DNA of 64,000 nucleotides. Source: JAJTHJ01 sp046316025. Its GTDB lineage: Bacteria; Pseudomonadota; Gammaproteobacteria; Burkholderiales; Burkholderiaceae_F. This document shows, piece after piece, positions 24,201-32,919 of the stretch. The notes under the pieces are model-generated. The model was not told the DNA's origin and did not search any database. It was given only the letters and a program-made list of their open reading frames with translations. The stretch is taken from NCBI GenBank assembly GCA_046316025.1, contig JBKCXU010000024.1, positions 1 through 64,000 of the forward strand. The letters are read 5' to 3'. The number at the start of each line of letters is the position of its first letter. The stretch's first letter is position 1. A program made the translations under genes and the position numbers.

Positions 24201-27200
24201 CGTCACCCGCGCCAAGCCGCAGTTTGTCGGGCACTACCAGCCGCATGTCCCCGGCGAGCTGGGCTACTACGATTTGCGCGTCCCCGAAGTGCAGCAGCGG
24301 CAGGTCGAACTGGCCAGGTTGTACGGCGTTGGCGCTTTCTGCTTCTACTTTTACTGGTTTGCCGGGCACCGCTTGCTGGAGCGCCCCGTGTTGCAGTACC
24401 TGCACAACCCCGCGCTCGACCTGCCGTTTTGTCTGTGCTGGGCCAACGAAAACTGGAGTCGCCGCTGGGATGGTCTCGATCAGGAGTTGCTGATCTCGCA
24501 GAAGCACTCGCCCGAAGACGATCTGGCCTTCATCGAATACCTGGCCAAGTACCTCCGCGACCCGCGCTATCTGCGAGTGGCTGGCCGCCCGCTCGTGCTC
24601 GTCTACCGGCCCAACCTTCTGCCCGAACCCGCGCAGACGGCCCAGCGCTGGCGCGCATGGTGTCGCACGCACGGCATCGGCGAGATCTTTCTCGCTTACA
24701 CGCAGTCCTTCGCTGCGGTGGACCCGGCAGAGTATGGCTTCGACGCCGCCATTGAATTCCCGCCCAACAACAGCGGCCCGCCCGACATTACCAACCGGAT
24801 CGAGCGCATCAACCCGGATTTCAGCGGCGTCGTCTATGACTGGCGCGTCTTTGTCGACCGCAGTCGCAACTACCAGCCGCCGGGTTACCGGCTGTACCGC
24901 GGCGTGACACCGTCTTGGGATAACGAGGCCAGGCGTACCGGACGCGGAGCGGTGTTGTACGGTTCGACGCCGGAGGGGTTCCGCGAGTGGGTGCGCAACG
25001 CAGCGCGCGACACGATCGCCCGCTTTCCGCAGCGTGACGAGCGGCTGGTCTTCGTCAACGCTTGGAACGAGTGGGCCGAAGGGGCTCATCTTGAGCCCGA
25101 CCGGCGCTATGGCTATGCCTGGCTGCAGGCCGTTCGCGATGGGTTGGCGGAGGCGGCGGCTCTGCCTCCATCCGCGACCGAGGCGCCGTCTGTGTGCAGC
25201 GCACCCCTCATTCCTGATGGACGCTCAGCCGTCCCTGTCCCAGCGACATCTGATCGGCGGGTAGTGATTGTCTCCCACGACGCGCATCCGCACGGCGCGC
25301 AGTACCTTGCCCTGCATCTGGCGCAGGTCTTTGCCGGCTCGCTCGGCTGCAAGGTGGACTTGGTTGTGTTTGGAGACGGGGTGCTCAAGAAAGACTTTGC
25401 TGCCTACGCTACCGTGCACGACCTCGCTGGCATCGACCCGGAGGGTGCGTGCGCCCGGGCCTTGGCCGACGAGTTGTTCCACAGTGGCGCGCGCGCAGCC
25501 CTCTGCAACACGACCGTCAGCGGAGTCTTTCTTGCGACGCTCAAGCGCGCCGGTCTGCGTTGTGTAAGTCTGGTGCATGAGATGCCGTTCGTCATGCGTA
25601 CCCATGGGCTCGCCCGGCACGCGCAACTGATTGCCGAACATGCCGACGATGTGGTGTTTCCCGCCCAGCTTGTTGCCGACGGCTTTGCCGAGTTTGCTGC
25701 CGTGCCGCCCGAGCGACGCCACATCAGGCCGCAAGGCCTATACAAGCGCAATCGGTTCCGCGGGACGGCCGGTCAGGCCGCTGCGCGCAGCGCGCTGCGC
25801 CAGCAACTGGGCCTGCCGCCCGACGCCCTTGTGGTGCTTGGCGTGGGCTACGCCGATTGGCGCAAGGGGATCGACCTCTTTGTCGCCGCTGGGCAGCGGC
25901 TGCTGCCGCGCATGGCCGAGGCGTACTTCGTTTGGATCGGCCACCACAACCTGCAACTGTGGCCGCAGATCGAAGCGCAGATCGCCGCCGGGCCCGCCGC
26001 AGAGCGGTTTCTGTTCCCCGGCAGACAGACCGACACCGACGCCTTCTACGCCGGCGCCGATGTCTTTGCCCTGACCTCGCGCGAGGACCCGTTCCCTTCC
26101 GTCGTGATGGAGTCGCTGGAGGTGGGAGTTCCCGCCGTGGCCTTTGGCGGCACCGGTGGCTGCTGCGACATGATTGCCGCCGGCGCCGGGCTGCTGGTGC
26201 CGGCCTTCGACACCGATGCGCTTGCCGCGGCCACCGAGCGGCTGCTGCGCGAGCCTGCGCTGGCGCGGCAGTGCGGCCGCTGGGGCGCGCAGCGCGTGCA
26301 GGAAGACTTCTCTTTCCGCGGTTACGCATTCGACCTTGCCCGCTGGCTGCAACTGCCGTTGCACCACGTCTCGGTGGTAGTGCCCAACTTCAACTACGCA
26401 CGCTACCTGCCTGAGCGGTTGGGCTCCATCGCGCGACAAACCTACCCGGTCTTTGAGGTCATCGTGCTCGACGACGCCAGCACCGACGGCAGTCGGGGCA
26501 TCCTCGATGAGTTGCTCACGGACTTCCCGTTCGATGCGCGGCTGGTGGTCAACGAACGCAATTCCGGCTCCGTCTTCAAGCAATGGGGCAAAGGTGCGGA
26601 GCTTGCGCGCGGCGACCTGATCTGGATTGCGGAGGCCGACGATCTGGCGGACCCCGAGTTCCTGGCCACCGTCGCCGCCGCCTTCGACGACCCGGAAGTC
26701 GTCCTCAGCTTCTGCCAGTCGCGCCAGATGGCGAGCGACGGCACGATTTTGTGCGAGCACTATCTGGACTACGTCGCCGACATTTCCGCCGACAAGTGGC
26801 GCCACGACTACGGTGCCAGCGGGGCCGAGGAGATTGTCACCGCCCTGGCGGTGAAGAACACCATCCCGAACGTCAGCGCGGTTGTATTTCGTGCGTCGGT
26901 ATTGCGTGAGGCGTTGGAGGCGTCGGCCGCGTCGCTTGCGAACTTCAAGGTGGCGGGCGACTGGCGCCTGTACATTGACGTTCTGAGGCGGGGCAAGATC
27001 GCATTCTCGGCCGCCTCGCTAAACTCGCATCGTCGCCACGATTCGAGTGTGACCTTGTCTTCGTTCAACGCCGGTCAACTCGGCGAAATCCTGCGCATGC
27101 AGCGACTGGTGCGCGAATGGTTCCCCGTGCCTGAGTCCATTCGATTCGCAGCCGGCACGTACGCCCAAGCCTTGTATGAGCGATTCGGATTGGCGTCGGC

Positions 27201-27249
27201 CGAAGTGCCGCATTTTGAGCAGCATCCCGAGTTACGGTCCGCTGCGTGA
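21286..27249 (+). CDS. giant multidomain glycosyltransferase with coiled coil
   Basis: A 1987-residue protein. Residues 1 to about 390 resemble the KpsC/KpsS capsule family (GT-B beta-Kdo transferases): FAVEHPLHPLF and VTVSSSVGWQALLWRKPLVVVG are the nearest segments (key residues H-P and S-VG-ALL-KP). About 424-602 is a beta-rich region. About 615-815 is a long charged coiled coil ending in SRSWRVTAPLR. About 943-1285 is a WbsX/GH99-like domain (FYLPQFHPIPEND, WANENWSRRWDG). About 1322-1688 is a GT4 and about 1690-1987 a GT2 (VVVPNFNYARYLPE, DDASTDGS). A TTG at 21280 is an alternative start. The order suggests polymerase plus capping enzyme in one chain. Confidence 0.85.
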   Translation: MRVLFYIEPLTEREAPTWKRGWLDHVAHMVLGIRSVRRDSRFCAVVGDGLAAEARSVLAGSTVAVLRHAELVPRFGATAVAVATSWYRGASTESLKAMAALVKERVGRFVPEACISLSPAPFLREAFPGAVVLHFELGMVSRPPFPMTGYLDPLGMFTEGFLRRNEARVRAFRPSSDEADLVRHVRATVLPQIALTTGLTGLLRELAQGYRKKVLLALQFSNFYAYDAHATFAEQYDLLVQTLEAVPRDVGVFAVEHPLHPLFDEATFAHLRTQYPNLLWTPALRDVPAASQYVMEHVDAVVTVSSSVGWQALLWRKPLVVVGHSHLDIVADSNTLADLPALIEPSDGPDERKERLLAWQLTRYSSPFEALFGRGEIVARIERAMKLSRSGRMEEYYDQPFTPVAELTAMYDAAVTAGIDASLPVPRVGGVELIVATLYFGTEAAEIRYSEADAARNRFVADGRFRRIVFDVAARDTGLASLRLDPADRICFIDLRAIEVCASSGEEWCWRTGNGAPLWTDVLGLTEDGAQQETDALRILCLDDDPQMTLAVPEATLSALAAGGGTFSVELRAHRFVEAERVLVSDIGRAIGAAVAKLSGKEDALLGPLGEVLGASQSALNDLRQILERHEAEQAESQQREADRIEAWRNVKKLQAEVARLQAEHADRLEAVFAEHRLREDDRLAAWKAAEGLRVALGLKDELIARLQMEAEHAERLESMFIESAALAKRLDDVLVQWGLARSEADVRGAELERTVAQLRAARAEAEGLKAQVERTVAELLSTRTRAASAQAQAQSHRLRADAGEAQLRALQQSRSWRVTAPLRGAAAQMRNMRAAARRSAAQSARWLWCRLPLDRTGRDALKARLFPLIRPLIGNTGVYRCWIEYNATRAAIATAPRSASIDSASLAQKLAVGTLTQSGLPPLPEPVPVPLCTAPPSTPLPVTAVAFYLPQFHPIPENDAWWGSGFTEWTNVTRAKPQFVGHYQPHVPGELGYYDLRVPEVQQRQVELARLYGVGAFCFYFYWFAGHRLLERPVLQYLHNPALDLPFCLCWANENWSRRWDGLDQELLISQKHSPEDDLAFIEYLAKYLRDPRYLRVAGRPLVLVYRPNLLPEPAQTAQRWRAWCRTHGIGEIFLAYTQSFAAVDPAEYGFDAAIEFPPNNSGPPDITNRIERINPDFSGVVYDWRVFVDRSRNYQPPGYRLYRGVTPSWDNEARRTGRGAVLYGSTPEGFREWVRNAARDTIARFPQRDERLVFVNAWNEWAEGAHLEPDRRYGYAWLQAVRDGLAEAAALPPSATEAPSVCSAPLIPDGRSAVPVPATSDRRVVIVSHDAHPHGAQYLALHLAQVFAGSLGCKVDLVVFGDGVLKKDFAAYATVHDLAGIDPEGACARALADELFHSGARAALCNTTVSGVFLATLKRAGLRCVSLVHEMPFVMRTHGLARHAQLIAEHADDVVFPAQLVADGFAEFAAVPPERRHIRPQGLYKRNRFRGTAGQAAARSALRQQLGLPPDALVVLGVGYADWRKGIDLFVAAGQRLLPRMAEAYFVWIGHHNLQLWPQIEAQIAAGPAAERFLFPGRQTDTDAFYAGADVFALTSREDPFPSVVMESLEVGVPAVAFGGTGGCCDMIAAGAGLLVPAFDTDALAAATERLLREPALARQCGRWGAQRVQEDFSFRGYAFDLARWLQLPLHHVSVVVPNFNYARYLPERLGSIARQTYPVFEVIVLDDASTDGSRGILDELLTDFPFDARLVVNERNSGSVFKQWGKGAELARGDLIWIAEADDLADPEFLATVAAAFDDPEVVLSFCQSRQMASDGTILCEHYLDYVADISADKWRHDYGASGAEEIVTALAVKNTIPNVSAVVFRASVLREALEASAASLANFKVAGDWRLYIDVLRRGKIAFSAASLNSHRRHDSSVTLSSFNAGQLGEILRMQRLVREWFPVPESIRFAAGTYAQALYERFGLASAEVPHFEQHPELRSAA

Positions 27250-27277
27250 ACCCGCCCCGCCTGGCCCCGAGACCGCC

Positions 27278-27850
27278 ATGTCACGCCCCCACCTGCCCAT
27301 TCTGATCGCCGGCATCCTCACCCTTACGCTGTCCGCGTGCAGCGACAAGAAAGAGGTAGTGACCTCAGGCGCCCCGGCCAAGCCGGCGCCGACCGCTTCC
27401 GCCCCAACCGCGGCTGCGCCGGCAGCGGAGCCAACAGTGCCGCAGGTCGATGCTGCCGGGACGAAAGCCCTGTTTGCCAGACTCACCCTGAAGGAACCGG
27501 GCGACAAGGTCGGTGTGGTGGAGCTTCGACCCGAAGGCATCCTGCTTCACCCTGGCGACAGCCGACCGACCGTCGTGGAGTTCGACCTGAAGGGCTTGGC
27601 GAGCCCATTGGCGCTGCGCTTTTTCATGGCGCCGTTGCCGCCGGACGCGCTGGGGATCAAGGACGCGGGAACCGTGCAAGTGGAGGCGATGGTCGATGGA
27701 AAGCTCCTCTGGAAGGAGGCGGTGGGTCGTGGTCGCGGGCTGGACCGTGGCCTCGACGTCGCCGGCGCGACGAAGTTGCGCCTGATTGTGGACAACGCCG
27801 ACGGCAAGTCGTGGTTCGACTGGCTGATGTTCGGTGTTGCGGCAAAGTGA
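27278..27850 (+). CDS. lipoprotein with a C-terminal beta domain
   Basis: A 190-residue predicted lipoprotein. The lipobox LSAC follows a 20-residue hydrophobic leader, then an Ala/Pro-rich linker (about 30-60) leads to a beta-rich domain. Its end (KLRLIVDNADGKSWFDWLMFG) resembles the last strands of NPCBM-type carbohydrate-binding modules. It follows the giant glycosyltransferase by 28 bases on the same strand, so a role at the cell surface is plausible. No function is assigned. Confidence 0.7.
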   Translation: MSRPHLPILIAGILTLTLSACSDKKEVVTSGAPAKPAPTASAPTAAAPAAEPTVPQVDAAGTKALFARLTLKEPGDKVGVVELRPEGILLHPGDSRPTVVEFDLKGLASPLALRFFMAPLPPDALGIKDAGTVQVEAMVDGKLLWKEAVGRGRGLDRGLDVAGATKLRLIVDNADGKSWFDWLMFGVAAK

Positions 27851-27928
27851 GTGGCGGGTTGCCAGCCCCCGCGTCGATGCGAAAGTTGCAAGGCATCATC
27901 GTGCGCCTGACGCCGGAGCGGTAGGGCG

Positions 27929-28789
27929 ATGCGGATTCAGTGGCTTGCGGACCGTGCCGGCTACACGGCCACCTTTGGCCCAGCGTTGCGCATCGGGTCG
28001 GAGATCGACGCCTGGCTTGCGTCCAAGGAGACGTTTGACGGCTATTGCACTGCCTGCCGGGGTATCCGGACCTTCAAGGTTTTCGGCGGAGCGTGGTTCG
28101 GTGAACGTCCCAACTTGCGTGAAGGCATGGTGTGCACGTCGTGCTGTCTGTCCAATCGACAGCGCTTTATCCTCGCCGCTGCGGAAGAGACTTGGCCGAG
28201 TCCCACGCCGCGCCTGCTGTTGATGGAGCGCTTTAGCGCGCTCTACCCGGCGCTGCGCGGGCGTTACCGGAATGTCGTCGCCAGCGAATTTCTTGGGCCG
28301 GACGTCGCGCCGGGCGCCGTGCTGGAGCGACGCGGCGAACGGGTGCGGCACGAGAATGCGACGAACCTATCCTTCTCCGATCACTCTCTCGACGGCATTG
28401 TCCACAACGATGTGCTGGAACATATCGCCGACTACCGGCGCACGTTTGCCGAGGCTTTTCGCGCGCTCCGGCCCGGCGGCGTGCTTCTTTTCACTTGCCC
28501 GTTCTTTGCCGAGCGCGACGTGCACCTTGTGCGTGCCGTCGTGCAGCCGGACGCCTCCGTTCGGCACTTGGAACCGCCGGAGTTACACGGCGATCCCCTG
28601 AGCGACAAGGGCATCCTGGCCTTCTATCACTTTGGCTGGTCCTTGTTGACCGAACTGGCGGACGCGGGTTTTGCCGACGCTCGTGCCGGCATGGTGTACG
28701 AACCGCTGCTCGGCTTGCCGGCCAGCGGTCACCCCGACCTGCGCGAAACCATGTTGCCGACCGTTTTCCGAGCCGCTAAGCCGGCGTGA
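27929..28789 (+). CDS. SAM-dependent methyltransferase with Cys-pair N-terminus
   Basis: A 286-residue class I methyltransferase. An N-terminal CTAC and CTSCC pair (about residues 40-70) could bind zinc. The Rossmann part has SFSDHSLDGIVHNDVLEHIADY, the motif IV/post-motif pattern of the Methyltransf_11 group, and FRALRPGGVLLFTCPF. The G-rich motif I is degenerate (NVVASEFLGPDV). The position after the O-antigen genes suggests sugar or terminal methylation, but there is no direct evidence for the substrate. Confidence 0.75.
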   Translation: MRIQWLADRAGYTATFGPALRIGSEIDAWLASKETFDGYCTACRGIRTFKVFGGAWFGERPNLREGMVCTSCCLSNRQRFILAAAEETWPSPTPRLLLMERFSALYPALRGRYRNVVASEFLGPDVAPGAVLERRGERVRHENATNLSFSDHSLDGIVHNDVLEHIADYRRTFAEAFRALRPGGVLLFTCPFFAERDVHLVRAVVQPDASVRHLEPPELHGDPLSDKGILAFYHFGWSLLTELADAGFADARAGMVYEPLLGLPASGHPDLRETMLPTVFRAAKPA

Positions 28790-29004
28790 TCGGCGTGCTG
28801 TCCACGGAATGCCAAAGAAATGAATGTCAGTCCGTTCTCGGATGCACGCTTGGCAGGCATGCATGTCTTGCGCAGATTGGTGTGGCTCGCCATCGAGGCA
28901 AGTGCGGTAACGGTCGTTGCCTGTGAGTTCTTCCCCGCAGTTCTGCACACATTGCTGCGCAGCCTTGACGAACGAGACCTAGCTGGCCACACGGGCGCCT
29001 GTTC

Positions 29005-32000
29005 ATGAACCTAACCGTCGCGCGAATCTTCCAGGCGGTTGCCGGTCTGTTGCTGTTGATTGGTTTCGTCGTCAACTTGCTGCCGGAACCGGCCCCTACG
29101 GTGCTTACCTCACGTACGGATTGGCAAATCTCGGGCAAAGCTGGCGTGGTGTCGCTAGACCGGTTTCCTGCGCAGTTTCTGAGGGTGGACCAAGCCGTCG
29201 TCGCGGCGGGGCAAGGCGTCATCTTCCGCTCGTGGACTCCGGAGGCGGGGGTGCAGCCGATCGAGGTCACTTCGCCCCCGTTCCGCGTGCCGGAGGCTTT
29301 CGCGGTAGCGGTTACCGGTAGCACTCGCACGGCCAGCGGCAAGAACAAGGCGTACTTGTCGTGCTCCAGCCATGCGCAGACACACCCCATTTTCCTGGGC
29401 GACGCCAACGTCGCCGTCGTTGAGTCGGTTGTGCGGCTACCGTCGAACTGGTGTCCCGGCGAGGGCCGCCTACATCTTGTCGCGGCCGACATGAACGCAA
29501 ACGTCGGCATCGGCACCGCATTCACAGTATCCAAGGTCGGATTGCTCAAGCGATCCATGCTCGGGCAGGCCCCGCACGTAGCGGTCGCTTTAGCCCTCCT
29601 TATTGCAGTTTCCACGCTCGGTGCGGTACTTGCGCGGCGCGTCGGGCTGCGGGGCATGGAACTGCCCGCTGGTTTCGCTGCGACGGGGCTGGTGGCGCTG
29701 GTCGTGTTCTATGGGCACGCGGCACTCCCGTCCGCGAAGGGCTGGATCGTGCCTTTGGTCGTGGGGGCTTTTGCCGCGGCGCTGCTGGCGGCAGCGGGTC
29801 GGCGGGCAACGCTACGCACTGCCGTGCGGTTCGGTCCCTACATGAAGGCTTGGGCGATTGCCGCGTTCGCCTACTCTGCGCTGCTTTACGTGGGCGGCAA
29901 CGGGTTGGCGCACTGGGAGCCCAATTATCGCTTCTGGCCGGCGACGTGGAGTTCGGACAACGAGTTGCCTTGGCTGTTTGCCGAGGCGCTTCGGCATCAG
30001 TGGGATCTGGGTGGACTGTTCGGCGGCGGGTGGAAGCCGACCGACCGTCCGCCGCTGATGACCGGTTTTCACTTGCTCGTCTCGGACTTCTCCTTTGCCT
30101 TGCAGGCCGGCAATTCGACGCACCTTCGTGGCATCACCTACAACTCGCTGGCCGTCGTGTTCAGTTCAAGCTGGGTGCCGCTTGCTCTTTGGCTGCTGGT
30201 TCGCGGTCTGCGGATGCGGCTGCGAGATGCGGTTGCGGTGCTGATCCTGATTGGGCTGCTGCCGTTCGCTATCTTCAACTCGATCTACGGTTGGCCCAAG
30301 GGTCTCGGTGCGGCCTACGGCTTGGCTGCGACGGCGGTGGCTTTGTGGCTGGCGCGCACCGAGTCGCGCAGCACGATGGCGCCTGGTGCGGCGCTTTTTG
30401 GCGTAACCGGGGCGCTCAGTATGCTGGCACATGCGTCTAACGCGCTTTTCCTGGCGCCTCTGGGGGCATGGCTGGTGGTGCGCAAGCTACGCGCACGTCC
30501 CGGAGCGTTGGCGACCGGAATTGCTGCAGGCGTACTGCTGCTCGCCTCCTGGAGTCTCTTCAAGTATTGGACTTTGCCCAGCCACGATCCGGTGACACGC
30601 TATGCGCTCGTAGGCGACTACGGGTTTGCCAACCCCGCCAGGTCGCTTGGGGCAATGGTGGTGGATCGGTATCGGGACTTGGGCTTCTCGCAGTGGCTCG
30701 AGATCAAGGCACGGATGCTGGTGCAGCCGTTGTGGCCAATATCCACTGCCGTCGTACCTGTGGGCTTGAACAGCGACTTCGGCGCCACTGGCCCCGCGTC
30801 GCTGCGCGCCTGGGACTTCATGTTGCTGTCGCTCGGCAATCTGCCGCTGCTCGTAGCTGGGTTGGGAGCGCTCTGGGCCGGGCGCGCTGGTCCAGTCGAC
30901 CTGGGCATGTCGGCGCGCCTCGACGTGCGTCTGGCGCACCTGTTGGTGTTGTTGTCGTTGGCGACCTGGTTGCTCCTGGCCCTGCTGTTTTTGGCGCCCC
31001 TGATTGTCATTCACTGGCCTTACACGGCCCTCTTTGCGTTGGGCGTCGGCGGGCTGGCCCTGGTCAAGAGTCGGTTGCCTCGGTTGTTTGCGGTAGTGAC
31101 CATCGCAACCGTGGTGTACACGGCCGTCGTCTGGGGTATGGCGCCGCTGCTCGCGCTCAACCACATCGATTGGACCGCGTTCGGTGCGGTGCTGGTTGTT
31201 GGTGTGCTCTTGGCTCGGCGACTGTTGACCGGCGCGCCGCTGCGGCCTCGGCGGCCTCGGCGGCGTTTGAGCGAGTCCACGCGCGGGTCGGCAGCGGGCC
31301 GGGGCTCGTCGGGGTGGCGCTTATGGCGCGTGCCGTCCGGATGGCTGAGGTGGCTTGGGCCGGACGCAAGCTTGGAACCACTGCCGCTGCGTGTGCGTTG
31401 GCAGCGCGTTGCCGGCATGGGTTGTGGTGCGCTGACGCTGGCGCTGCTGACCTATGCGCTTGCCAGCGCCGTGCGGCCGTTGATCGACGATCACTCCTTC
31501 CGCCAGACACAGACGGCGATCAGCGTCTTTTACATGCTGCGCGGGAACGGTTGGATTGCCTACCTGACCCCAGTGCTCGGTGCGCCGTGGGCAATCCCGT
31601 TCGAGGCACCGGTTTACCAAGCCTCGGTCGCGCTGTTGGCGTGGGTGCTGCCTTTGGAGACCAGTGGCCGCGTGGTGAGCGTGCTTTACTTGGTTGGTGC
31701 CGTCTACTTCGGCTTCCGCTTGCTGCGCCTCTTGCTGCCGCCCAACAGTGTGGTGCCGTGGAGTTTCGCCCTGCTGGCGCTGGCGGCGCCTTTGCACTTG
31801 TTCTGGGGGCGTGCGTTCCTGATCGAAACCTGCGCGCTGTTCTTCGGCATGGCGTTTGTGTTTTTCGGTGTCCGATACTTCCTTGAAGGACGCCGCATGG
31901 ACTGGCTGCTTGGTCTGCTGACCGGCGTGCTCTGCGTGCTGGCGAAGTCGACGACGTGGCCCGGCTTCGCCGTGCTGCTCGCGCTGTGCATGCTCTGGGA

Positions 32001-32919
32001 AGTGGTCCGCAATCGTCGATTGCGTGTTGCGCGGTTCGCCGTGATCGGCGTCCTCGGCTTCGCCGTTCTTGCTGCCGGACTGGCCTGGACTGCCTACGCC
32101 GATTCCCTCAAAGTGCAGAACGGTTTTGCCTCACACCTGACTTCGGTGGCCTTGCAACGTTGGAACATGGGAACGTTCGAGCAGCGACTCGGCAGGCCGC
32201 TATGGGCTTGGACGCTGCCGGATCGAATCTTGCCCGACGCCCTGGGGAGTCTATGGCCGCTGGCGTTGGCCTTGTTGGCCTATGTCGCCGTCATCGGTGC
32301 GGGCGCGCGGCGCGGCTTGCTTGTCGTGCTTGTCGTTGCCTACATGGTGCCGCTGCTGCTCTTTACGCCTTTGCACCTTGTTCACAACTACTACCAGGTG
32401 GCCAACGCGATCCTGGCGCTGATGGCGCTGGCGCTCGGTGTCGGCACTCTGATCGACAGGGGGTATGTCAAAGTCGGGACGGCACTGCTGGTCGTGTTGC
32501 TCGGCGGCCAGCTGCTGCACTTCTACAAGGTGCATCTGCCCAAGTCGTTTGTCGGTAACGAGCACGATCAGATCGTTACCGCAGCACGTTGGATCAAGGA
32601 GCACTCGCCGGAGAATTCGGCGATGTTGGCGGTTGGGGTCGATTGGTCTTCCATCGCGCACTTCTACGCGGAGCGGAAGGGGCTTGGACTGCCGACATGG
32701 CTACCCGATACAACGACGCTGCCGCGACTGACGGCGCTCGACTCCACGCTCGGCGGGTTGCCCTTAGGAAGCATCCTGGACTGTCGATCCCTGCCTGGCG
32801 CCGCCGAGTACCCGCCGAACCAGCAGCAGCGAGTTGAAGAGTTGATCGGTCAGTTTCGATCGACGGGCCAGGTGGTAGAGCACCGTGCCGGTGAGTGTGT
32901 GGCTATGGTCATAAGATGA
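29005..32919 (+). CDS. double GT-C-type membrane glycosyltransferase
   Basis: A 1304-residue polytopic protein that looks like two fused GT-C units. The N-terminal unit has one anchor (about 8-28), a soluble beta-rich stretch (30-180) and then many membrane helices to about 735. A basic linker (about 740-790, rich in R, S and G) follows. The second unit has DDHSFRQTQTA (about 826), the loop seen in dolichyl-/polyprenyl-phosphate sugar transferases (GT39/GT83-like), then about ten helices. GT-C enzymes use lipid-phosphate sugars outside the inner membrane. The polyprenyl-pentose genes downstream could supply the donor. Confidence 0.75.
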   Translation: MNLTVARIFQAVAGLLLLIGFVVNLLPEPAPTVLTSRTDWQISGKAGVVSLDRFPAQFLRVDQAVVAAGQGVIFRSWTPEAGVQPIEVTSPPFRVPEAFAVAVTGSTRTASGKNKAYLSCSSHAQTHPIFLGDANVAVVESVVRLPSNWCPGEGRLHLVAADMNANVGIGTAFTVSKVGLLKRSMLGQAPHVAVALALLIAVSTLGAVLARRVGLRGMELPAGFAATGLVALVVFYGHAALPSAKGWIVPLVVGAFAAALLAAAGRRATLRTAVRFGPYMKAWAIAAFAYSALLYVGGNGLAHWEPNYRFWPATWSSDNELPWLFAEALRHQWDLGGLFGGGWKPTDRPPLMTGFHLLVSDFSFALQAGNSTHLRGITYNSLAVVFSSSWVPLALWLLVRGLRMRLRDAVAVLILIGLLPFAIFNSIYGWPKGLGAAYGLAATAVALWLARTESRSTMAPGAALFGVTGALSMLAHASNALFLAPLGAWLVVRKLRARPGALATGIAAGVLLLASWSLFKYWTLPSHDPVTRYALVGDYGFANPARSLGAMVVDRYRDLGFSQWLEIKARMLVQPLWPISTAVVPVGLNSDFGATGPASLRAWDFMLLSLGNLPLLVAGLGALWAGRAGPVDLGMSARLDVRLAHLLVLLSLATWLLLALLFLAPLIVIHWPYTALFALGVGGLALVKSRLPRLFAVVTIATVVYTAVVWGMAPLLALNHIDWTAFGAVLVVGVLLARRLLTGAPLRPRRPRRRLSESTRGSAAGRGSSGWRLWRVPSGWLRWLGPDASLEPLPLRVRWQRVAGMGCGALTLALLTYALASAVRPLIDDHSFRQTQTAISVFYMLRGNGWIAYLTPVLGAPWAIPFEAPVYQASVALLAWVLPLETSGRVVSVLYLVGAVYFGFRLLRLLLPPNSVVPWSFALLALAAPLHLFWGRAFLIETCALFFGMAFVFFGVRYFLEGRRMDWLLGLLTGVLCVLAKSTTWPGFAVLLALCMLWEVVRNRRLRVARFAVIGVLGFAVLAAGLAWTAYADSLKVQNGFASHLTSVALQRWNMGTFEQRLGRPLWAWTLPDRILPDALGSLWPLALALLAYVAVIGAGARRGLLVVLVVAYMVPLLLFTPLHLVHNYYQVANAILALMALALGVGTLIDRGYVKVGTALLVVLLGGQLLHFYKVHLPKSFVGNEHDQIVTAARWIKEHSPENSAMLAVGVDWSSIAHFYAERKGLGLPTWLPDTTTLPRLTALDSTLGGLPLGSILDCRSLPGAAEYPPNQQQRVEELIGQFRSTGQVVEHRAGECVAMVIR

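Noticed and set aside
28820..29008. 62-residue plus-strand frame ending in an ATGA overlap with the double GT-C gene, and a Cys-containing minus-strand frame over the same bases
   Set aside because: No ribosome-binding site, no recognisable domain, and the two frames contradict each other; the region is treated as intergenic.
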